From Christiangramia fulva (GTDB lineage Bacteria > Bacteroidota > Bacteroidia > Flavobacteriales > Flavobacteriaceae), in the NCBI RefSeq assembly GCF_003024155.1, contig NZ_CP028136.1, forward strand, positions 2,108,001 to 2,172,000: a DNA stretch of 64,000 nucleotides, in the 5' to 3' direction. The notes beneath the pieces are model-generated. The model saw only the letters and a program-made list of their open reading frames with translations, ran no database searches and was not told the DNA's origin. This document shows positions 42,557 through 51,500 of the stretch, piece by piece. The position numbers and the translations under genes are program-made. Position 1 is the first letter of the stretch, and each line of letters begins with the position of its first letter.

Positions 42557-43285
42557 TTACTTTGAAGCAATATAAATGGTTGAAACGCCAAATGTCTGGG
42601 GCAGATCCTTCACATTTATAAACCCAATTTTCTCTAAAATATTGTTGAAAGCTACACCGTAGGGAAAATTTGCAGCGCTTTCACTCAGGTATGAGTACGC
42701 ATTTTTATCTTTTGAAAAAAGTTTTCCTATAATCGGAAGTATGTATCCTGAATAGAAATGATAGCCCTGTTTAAAAGGGAATTTTGTAGGGACAGAGGTT
42801 TCCAGTACCACGAAGATGCCTCCAGGGGACAGGACTCTTTTTATTTCTTCCAGGCCTTTTTCGAGATTTTCAAAATTTCTAACTCCAAAAGCAACCGTAA
42901 TGGCATCGAATGTATTATCCTCAAAAGGTAAGTTTTCAGAATCTCCCTGGATCATTTCTATTTTCGATCCCAGGTCTCGTTTCGCGATTTTTTTTCTTCC
43001 TACCTTCAGCATTCCCTCCGAAAGGTCCAGGCCTACAATTCTTTTTGCTCCCGTACCTGTCATCTGGATCGCAAGATCTCCGGTACCTGTAGCAATATCC
43101 AAAATGCTTTCCGGATTTGTTTCAGCGACCAAAGCCACTACTTTTTTCCTCCATTTCACATCACTTCCCAAAGAAATTACGCGGTTGAGGCCATCATAAT
43201 TTTCTGAAATCGTATCGAACATTTGCTCGACCTGTCGCTTTTTAGTGAGTTTAGAATCCTTATAAGGAGTTACCTTCTTACTCAT
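42557..43285 (-). CDS. ubiE: Demethylmenaquinone methyltransferase (MenG/UbiE)
   Basis: 242 residues from ATG 43285 ([16 protein letters not shown]). Class I SAM methyltransferase: family motif [28 protein letters not shown]-binding [22 protein letters not shown], and second UbiE signature [13 protein letters not shown]. Performs the last C-methylation in menaquinone synthesis. Perfect -7 box at 43301-43308. Operon with porT. Confidence 0.95.
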   Translation of the reverse strand: MSKKVTPYKDSKLTKKRQVEQMFDTISENYDGLNRVISLGSDVKWRKKVVALVAETNPESILDIATGTGDLAIQMTGTGAKRIVGLDLSEGMLKVGRKKIAKRDLGSKIEMIQGDSENLPFEDNTFDAITVAFGVRNFENLEKGLEEIKRVLSPGGIFVVLETSVPTKFPFKQGYHFYSGYILPIIGKLFSKDKNAYSYLSESAANFPYGVAFNNILEKIGFINVKDLPQTFGVSTIYIASK

Positions 43286-43300
43286 GGCAAAAATTTGCTT

Positions 43301-43308
43301 CAAATATA
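43301..43308 (-). promoter_or_regulatory. -7 box (TATATTTG) for ubiE-porT
   Basis: Exact TAnnTTTG, 15 bases before the ubiE ATG; transcription would start about 10 bases before the start codon. Confidence 0.5.
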
Positions 43309-43395
43309 ACTGATATGACTGAAATTGATGCGAGCTGATTCAGTTTTCTCTGGTTGCTGAAAGATAAAGAACTCTTCTTCTTTTAAAGAATTAAA

Positions 43396-43524
43396 AAAGA
43401 AGCTGTTTAAAAAAAATTTAAAATCATCTGAATTGTAGTGAGAATCTATAACATAGTAAAACCATAATTATAGACCCGGAAAAAATCCTGACGCTGACAA
43501 TTAAATCCTTAAAACAGCTTCTTT
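43396..43524. repeat. Inverted repeat, 13-bp arms around about 100 bases
   Basis: AAAGAAGCTGTTT at 43396-43408 is exactly reverse-complemented at 43512-43524 (AAACAGCTTCTTT). The region between ubiE and the aminotransferase gene has no open frame of note. The arms could close a small structured RNA or mark a tiny mobile element remnant; nothing else identifies it. Confidence 0.5.
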
Positions 43525-43555
43525 ATGGGAATATGAATTAGTCCTTTTTTAAGAC

Positions 43556-44749
43556 TTATGCATCTTTAAGAGCAGTTTTAATCCTTTTCATAGCTTCTTT
43601 TATCTGATCTTCACTTGCCGCGTAAGATATCCTGATACATTCAGGATTTCCAAAAGCATCTCCTGTAACAGTAGCCACATAAGCTTCTTCTAAAAGGAAT
43701 AAGCTAAAATCGGAAGCATTTTCAATTTGATGCCCTTTTATTTTCTTTCCGAAGAAATGAGAAATATTCGGGAATACATAAAAAGCGCCCTGTGGTTCGG
43801 TAGTAACGAAACCTTCAATTTCATTTAAGAGATCCAGAATTAATTTTCTTCGGCTTTTAAATTTGTCGACCATATAGCTGATCTCCGAAACGGGAGCTTC
43901 AAGGGCTGTAATTACTGCACGCTGAGCTATACAGTTAGCGCCACTGGTAATTTGCCCCTGCATTTTATTACAGGCTCGTGCGATGTAAGAAGGCGCGCCA
44001 ATATAGCCAATTCTCCAGCCGGTCATGGCAAAAGCTTTAGAAACACCATTCACAGTAACAGTACGATCATACATGTCTTCAAATTCTGCCATGGAGAAAT
44101 GTCCTCCCACAAAATTGATATGTTCGTAAATTTCGTCGCTCACAATAATAATATCGGGATGTTTTTTAAGAACATCGGCCAGGGCCCTTAATTCTTCTTT
44201 GGTATAAACCATGCCGCTTGGATTGCAGGGTGAGCTGTACCAGAGCATCCTGGTTTTAGGAGTAATGGCTGCTTCAAGTTGCTCCGGAGTGATCTTGAAG
44301 TCGGTTTCCACAGTGGTAGGGATCTCTACGGGAACACCTTCTGCCAGTTTTACAATTTCGGCATAACTAACCCAATAAGGGCAGGGTAGTAGCACTTCAT
44401 CTCCGGGATTCAGCATTACCATGGCAACGTTCGCTAAAGATTGCTTTGCGCCGGTAGAAACCACAATTTGAGAGCGGTCATAAGTTAAGTTATTGTCCCT
44501 TTTGAATTTCTTGATAATGGCGTCTTTCAGTTCAACATATCCGTCTACCGGGGTATATGAATTGTAATTCTCATTAATTGCTTTGATGGCGGCCTCTTTA
44601 ATAAAATCGGGTGTATTGAAGTCGGGTTCACCCAGGCTTAAGCCAATAATATCCTTGCCCTGTTCTTTTAGCTCACGCGCTTTTGCAGCCATGGCAAGTG
44701 TTTGGGATGTGGCCATACTTTTGATCCGGTTCGATAGGAATTCCTGCAT
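43556..44749 (-). CDS. Class I PLP aminotransferase (aspartate aminotransferase-like)
   Basis: 397 residues. Aminotransferase class I fold of the I-gamma aspartate type. PLP lysine in NGVSKAFAMTGWRIGY; other markers are SLGEPDFNTP, SPCNPSGMVYTKEEL, IIVSDEIYEHINF and the C-terminal substrate Arg in CIRISYAAS. Likely transfers the amino group between aspartate or other amino acids and 2-oxoglutarate in the cytoplasm. Monocistronic on the minus strand, divergent from rsmG. AspC versus a broader-specificity enzyme cannot be settled by eye. Confidence 0.93.
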   Translation of the reverse strand: MQEFLSNRIKSMATSQTLAMAAKARELKEQGKDIIGLSLGEPDFNTPDFIKEAAIKAINENYNSYTPVDGYVELKDAIIKKFKRDNNLTYDRSQIVVSTGAKQSLANVAMVMLNPGDEVLLPCPYWVSYAEIVKLAEGVPVEIPTTVETDFKITPEQLEAAITPKTRMLWYSSPCNPSGMVYTKEELRALADVLKKHPDIIIVSDEIYEHINFVGGHFSMAEFEDMYDRTVTVNGVSKAFAMTGWRIGYIGAPSYIARACNKMQGQITSGANCIAQRAVITALEAPVSEISYMVDKFKSRRKLILDLLNEIEGFVTTEPQGAFYVFPNISHFFGKKIKGHQIENASDFSLFLLEEAYVATVTGDAFGNPECIRISYAASEDQIKEAMKRIKTALKDA

Positions 44750-44885
44750 TTTTGCTTTGTTTAGTTAATTAATATTGAAAAACTGTTTTTTGCGCGTATT
44801 TCCTTTTCAGGGAAACAGCCTCAAAGTTAAAATTTTAAATATTCAGAGGCCCCTGTTTTGGAAAAAATTAGCCGTTAAAATTAAT

Positions 44886-44893
44886 TACTTTTG
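44886..44893 (+). promoter_or_regulatory. -7 box (TACTTTTG) for rsmG
   Basis: Exact TAnnTTTG, 17 bases before the GTG start at 44911; leader about 11 bases. Confidence 0.5.
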
Positions 44894-44910
44894 CAAAAAA
44901 GATTTGAATC

Positions 44911-45540
44911 GTGGAATTGATCAAGAAGTACTTTCCGAATTTAACAATCGAGCAGTTTTCGAAATTTGAAAAACTGGAAGAATTATATAAAGACTGGAAC
45001 CTGAAAATAAATGTGGTGTCAAGAAAAGATATAGATGAACTTTATCTGCGTCACGTTTTGCATTCTTTAGGAATAGCGAAGGTCCAGGAATTTCTTCCGG
45101 ACTCGAAAATCCTTGATGTTGGAACAGGAGGCGGTTTTCCGGGAATTCCTTTGGCTATAATGTTTCCCGATTCGGAATTTCACCTGGTAGATTCTATTGG
45201 AAAGAAAATCAAAGTAGTGGAAGAGGTGAAGGGGGGTCTGGACCTGCAGAATGTAAAATCTTTTAATGAGCGTGTGGAGGATATTAATGGTTCTTACGAT
45301 TTTATAGTAAGCCGAGCAGTAGCGGTGATGCCTACTTTTGTAAGATGGGTAAAAGGTAAAATCGCAAAAGAGAGCCGCCACGAGAGAAGAAATGGCATTT
45401 TATACCTTAAAGGCGGTGATTTAACCGAAGAACTGAGCGATTATAAAACCGCCCAGGTCTTCGATCTTTCTGAATATTTTGAAGAAGATTTTTTTGACAC
45501 CAAAAAGGTAGTTTACCTCCCTATGAAATACAAAGGCTGA
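44911..45540 (+). CDS. rsmG: 16S rRNA (guanine-N7)-methyltransferase RsmG
   Basis: 209 residues starting at GTG 44911 (MELIKKYFPNLTIEQ). Methylates G527 of 16S rRNA with SAM. Family motifs: KINVVSRKD, LYLRHVLHSL, the SAM loop ILDVGTGGGFPGIPLA, HLVDSIGKK and VSRAVAVMPTFV. Length fits the family. Its stop is three bases from the stop of the convergent giant surface-protein gene. Confidence 0.96.
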   Translation: MELIKKYFPNLTIEQFSKFEKLEELYKDWNLKINVVSRKDIDELYLRHVLHSLGIAKVQEFLPDSKILDVGTGGGFPGIPLAIMFPDSEFHLVDSIGKKIKVVEEVKGGLDLQNVKSFNERVEDINGSYDFIVSRAVAVMPTFVRWVKGKIAKESRHERRNGILYLKGGDLTEELSDYKTAQVFDLSEYFEEDFFDTKKVVYLPMKYKG

Positions 45541-45543
45541 TTA

Positions 45544-48500
45544 TTATTCACTGATAATTACCTTTTTCGAGTATTCTTTTTCGCTGGTAAAAACTCTTAC
45601 TACATAGACAGCAGCACTCAAAGGTCTTTCTACCGGTAGATAAATGGCTTTTGAAATGTTCAAATTATCAAAGTTCTTGATAAGCTGTCCATTAAGTGTA
45701 TAGAGTTCTACATGACGAACATCCAGTAAATCGGGATTTGAAAGAACTATTTCCTGGGAATTTCTTAAGTAATCAACTTTTAAATCGGTTGCGATCATGT
45801 CAGGATCTGTTGCATCGTTATTTTCTGATGGTTTTTGGAAAACGATCTCATACCTATCGTTAATGTATCCGGGTTCAGCGGTTGCTTTAAACGCAGTTTT
45901 CTGAAGGTTGAAATAAATACTATCTTTTTTATCATGAAGATAGATATCAATTCCTTTTTCAAAATTTTCAGTTTTATCTATCTGAATGCTGAATTCTCCC
46001 TGCTCACCAATTTTGATTCCCAAGGGTAATACCTGGTCACGATTGAAATTAGGTACAGCCTGTATAACATATTCACTTTCATTGATCAGCCAGTACATAT
46101 CTTCAGCATTGTCTTCAATAAGAGGAGCGTCATAACCCAGATCAAAACCATTTTTCGTATTGCTGTCAGCTGTTACCAGGATTTGCCTGTGATAACCCTT
46201 AGGCGAGGAAAAACTTAACCTTATTTTATAACGGGTATCCTTTGTATATTCTGCCTGTTTGACCGATTTGGCCTTAGCCTTTTCAGGTGCAAGAAAATAA
46301 GAGTCTCCCGATGATTCTTTTACAAAAACGCGCTGGGCATTTCGGAAGGTAATATTTCCTCCTGCTATTGAATAGTTACCCGCGGCAGCATCATCAATCA
46401 CTGTGTTTACAAAAAATCCCTGGGCGACGGGAATGTAGCGCGCCGGAGCTTTGGTACTTGTTTGTCCTGTCGCATCAATTCTCTCATCAGTGGCAATAGC
46501 AGGAATTCCGCCTGAAAGATTATAAACTCCGTAACCTCCCACGTATTCCACGAGATAATGTGAATATCGGGAACCAAAATGATCCCAGAAATAAAGCGAT
46601 CCATTAAAAATATTTGCCGAAGCCGTTCCTCCTTCTACATCCCTAAGGTTATCACGAATGAACTGATCTCCATCTATTGCTGAAGGATATGGATTTCCCA
46701 CGAGCCTGTTTTCACCGTTTGAGATGTCGAGTGTAATATTGCCATTATTAGGTTTTCCACGGAAAACATAATTCTGTTGACTGGAAACAGGCGCACTTCC
46801 TGAAGTTCCTTTCATAGACCAGCCAACACCGGGTTCTAAAAGGTCGGTTTCACTAAACCAGCTCCATTCACCATAAGTGTCTGCAGTACCCTGGAATTCA
46901 TAAAACCAGAAAGTACTAATTCGCTTGGGCCCTGAATAAGCATTGTCTGCATAATGATACTGGTAATTAAATGAGATACCAGCAGGAGATGCAGGATTTG
47001 TGCCATCCATAAGTACATCGGCTATATCAAAACCGTAATTATTTGGCTGGCCCTGAAGGCTTACGGGTGACGACCAATAGTTGTAATTGAAACTATTCTC
47101 TGTTCCCTGTTGATCGCGGTCTAGGTAACCGCTACTTGCCTCGTCAAGAATACTGCCTTCTGTTTGAATCAGTTGAGATTCTCCTTCCAGGTTGATGGTA
47201 CCATCAAGTTTCAAGTAATGAGTGATGGTGAGCGCCTGGCCGGTTTGACTGGGCACATTTCCATCCATTTTGAGTTCTCCGGAATGAGAGACCAAACCGA
47301 GCATGTAAATATTTTGAGCGGTGGAATAAATATCATGGTAAGTTTCAGCAATATTCCATTTGATTTCATCTCCGTTGATCCCTTTTGCGTTCGGAACATC
47401 CCATACTGTAGGTCTTAACCAGGTATTTTTATCTCTCCATGAGCCGTTTTGACTGGAGATATATGGGAGAGGTGCGGTATTTTCCTGCGGAGTGGTAATA
47501 TTGATTATTTTTCCTTCAACACCTATTGCAGGAATTATGTTACCGCATCCTATTCCTATTTTATCCATTCTGTAATAGGCGCGTAGATCACTCCAATTCA
47601 AATTTGGAATTTGTATGGGGATCACTTCTCCTGTTACCTTTGTGCCTGATGCCTGTAAACGTTGGTTCATCATTATGTGCATTTGCTCTGGCGTTAATGC
47701 TACATCCCATATTCTTATTTCGTCAATCCATCCGTTAAAGTAGTTTACTGCTTGTTCTGAACCGCTAACATCCATTGCACCCAGGATTGCGTGATAAGCA
47801 TTTTCACCCGGAGCTGCACCTCCAGTTGTTTTAAGTTTTATTCCGTCTATATATAATTTATACTCTCCAGATGAGGTATGGACCACAGCGATATGATACC
47901 AGCGTGAGGTATCAACTTTATAGGGAGAAGAATTTATTGTTCCAGCACTATTCCAATTAAAGAAAACAGTACCGTCTTTTATTGAAAGGTCATAACCCTT
48001 GGCCGTACCGGAATAATTCCCGTCCCTTTTTGAAAAAATGGTTCGGGTTCCGTTTATTGCATTCGGCTTAACCCAGAATTCCAGGCTGAAGTTTCCATTC
48101 AGATCATAATTGTCACTAAAATCTATATGATCATCTGTTCCATCAAAATCAATTTTATCACACTCGGTGATGGTAACAACCACGTCATTAGAACACCCGG
48201 CAACAGTCCAGGTGAGGGTATATGTTCCTGCAGGAGCCGAAAAAATTGCATCGGGATCATGTATATCTGAAAAAGATACATCTCCGCAGGATGAAGAATT
48301 TCCATTCCATGACCATTCTCCAATGTCTCCTGTACCTGGAGCATCACATTCTCTACAACCTGATGCCGGTGTTTCAAAGGAACCTTTAGCTATATTTTCC
48401 CTGGCTGTTATTGTATTGTCATAAGCATTTAATTGAACCTGATTATGACCGCATTCTTCACTGGTATACACGATATCTTCTCCCGCATAAGAATAAGATA

Positions 48501-51500
48501 TGTAAAGGTCTATTAGATCGGTTCCCTCTTCGCTATAAGTTCGGCAACCATTGATCAAAGCAGTCGCCCCATATTGTTGAATTCCGGGAGTATCTGGTAT
48601 AAAATTAATTGGTACCTGTGTTTGTCCGGTTTCTAAAGGATTTTCATTAGGATCACCAATACCTTCGGTCCATTCCAATTCAGTATCAACATAAACCTGT
48701 TTATTAACCAGGATATTATCCATAGCCCAAACGCTATTATCGCTGGTGCCCGTAAAAGACCATCTAATTCTCACATTGCTTTCACCTAAGTAAGCATCAA
48801 GAGGAATCGAAGTGTTATCATCCTTAAAATAGTAATGAGTGGAATCGGAAACGCCTGTAGATTCTGCCGTACCTGCCGTTAACCATTTTTTTTCTCCACT
48901 TCCAGCAGGATGAATTACTTCCAGGGTAGAATACGTACTTCCGCCATCAAGTGATATTTCAATGGACGCAACGTCATTATTCGCGAAGAAATAGGCCTGG
49001 TCAAAATCTAAACTTGCTGACTCGGCATTTGAAAGATCCATAATAGGACTTTCGAAAGTTGTTGTATATCCAATATTTCCCTGAGCTATGGCAAATTTTC
49101 CTTCTTCACTATCGAATTCGATGCCGCCAAATGGGTGGTTATTTGTACCGGACCAGTTTCTGGGTTTTTTTGCATCTCCTCCTGCTGTAAAGCCTCCAGT
49201 CTGACCATCGACAAGCCAGCCATTTGGATCCTGGGTATTTAATTGCCCCACATTAAAATCTCCTGAAGAATCAGGTATTGCATCCTGAGTAGCTTTGTAA
49301 TTTGTTTCTGCGATAAGATTTACATCCTCTCCTAAACAGTATAAGTTGTCTTCGTCCTGATTTGTAACTGTTGGAGGAGCTCCAGGGGGTAGTGCCCTTA
49401 TATAAAAGGTATCAGAATATTCTATACAGGTTCCTACCTGTATTAACACTCGATAATAAGTAGACTCAAATGCGCCTGCCGCAAAGGTTGCTGTATAAGA
49501 ACTGCTATTATTAGAAATTTCTTCCCAAATTCCCTTATTGACCGCATATTTATCCCATCGAACGATATTTCCTATTTGCCCTGTTAAATTCAAATAGACA
49601 GAAATCTGATCGCCGCATGAACTAATATCAATTTGATGTTCAAATTCGGTAGATCCAAAAGTACCTTTTATGGTTCCTCCATTAATATCTTCCGGGATAA
49701 GTTTTACGTTCTGTTCCTGCGTAGAGGTATTTCCCTGACTATCTATGTATTCCCATACAATTGTTTGAGTCCCGCTGAATGAGAACGGAAATACAAAGTC
49801 GTCACTTAATTTACCTTCTATTGTGCCTTCACAAGCATCAGTTGCCGTTGGAATATCGAGATCTGAAATACTTGAAATCTGACAACCTCGAATTTCTTTA
49901 ATTGGTAATGTTTCTACATCCGGAACAGGAGGAACAGTATTGTTGATGATAACATTTTGCGCTACAGTTCCGGTGGTATTACCGGAGGCATCAGTAAAAA
50001 TCCAATACACAGTTTCCGACTCATCAAAACTCAAATCGGTGAGGCCGGTAGTTCCTGTAATTACCCCATCGCAATTATCGGTAGTGGTAGGTGCTACTAT
50101 TGTCAAAGGGCATTCGCTTTCTATGTCTGGTAAGGTAGGGATTTCTGGGATTTCTGTATCCTGAATGGCAATTTGCTGAGTGACTTCAATGAAATTTCCT
50201 GCTTCGTCAGTAACCTTGTAGGTACGTGTAACAACTTCAGGATTAAAATTGTTGTCACTAACATCTGAAACCCATTCTACCATTGGACTTGTAGTACAAT
50301 TATCAGCAGCGTCAATGACTACTGAAGGATCGGCTTCCGGTACCTCACATTGAACATTTACAGCTGCAGGATTGCTGGCAGTGGGTTTTTCATTATCGGA
50401 AACAGTCACATCAAAAGAACAGGTTTGTGTGTTATTTGAAGCATCTGTTACCGTCCAGATAACCGTAGTTGTCTCTTTTGGGAAAACGGCTCCTGCCAGG
50501 GAACTGGTATTATTGAAATCATTGGTGATGGTAGCTCCTGTACAGTTATCGGCAAAGGAAGTCGGATCAAATTCATTGCCCTGAACGGTATAATCACATG
50601 AACCTGCATCGGTATTTTTATTCTGATCGGCTACACAAGTGATTGTGGGTTTTTCATTATCGGAAACTGTCACATCAAAAGAACAGGTTTGGGTGTTATT
50701 TGACGCATCTGTTACTGTCCAGATAACGGTAGTTGTTCCTTTTGGGAAAACGGCTCCTGCCAGGGAACTGGTATTATTGAAATTGTTAGTGATCGTAGCT
50801 CCTGAACAATTATCGTTGAATGAAGTCGGATCAAATTCATTGCCCTGAACGGTATAATCACAGGAACCTGCATCGGTATTTTTGTTCTGATCGGCTACAC
50901 AAGTGATAGTGGGTTTTTCATTATCAGAAACAGTCACATCAAAAGAACAGGTTTGGGTGTTATTTGAAGCATCTGTTACTGTCCAGATAACGGTAGTTGT
51001 TCCTTTTGGGAAAACGGCTCCTGCCAGGGAACTGGTATTATTGAAATCATTGGTGATGGTAGCTCCTGTACAGTTATCGGCAAAGGAAGTCGGATCAAAT
51101 TCATTGCCCTGAACGGTATAATCACAGGAACCTGCATCGGTATTTTTGTTCTGATCGGCTACACAAGTGATAGTGGGTTTTTCAATATCGGAAACAGTCA
51201 CATCAAAAGAACAGGTTTGGGTGTTATTTGAAGCATCTGTTACTGTCCAGATAACGGTAGTTGTTCCTTTTGGGAAAACGGCTCCTGCCAGGGAACTGGT
51301 ATTATTGAAATCATTGGTGATGGTAGCTCCTGTACAGTTATCGGCAAAGGAAGTCGGATCAAATTCATTGCCCTGAACGGTATAATCACAGGAACCAGCA
51401 TCGGTATTTTTATTCTGATCGGCTACACAAGTGATAGTGGGTTTTTCATTATCGGAAACTGTCACATCAAAAGAACAGGTTTGGGTGTTATTTGACGCAT

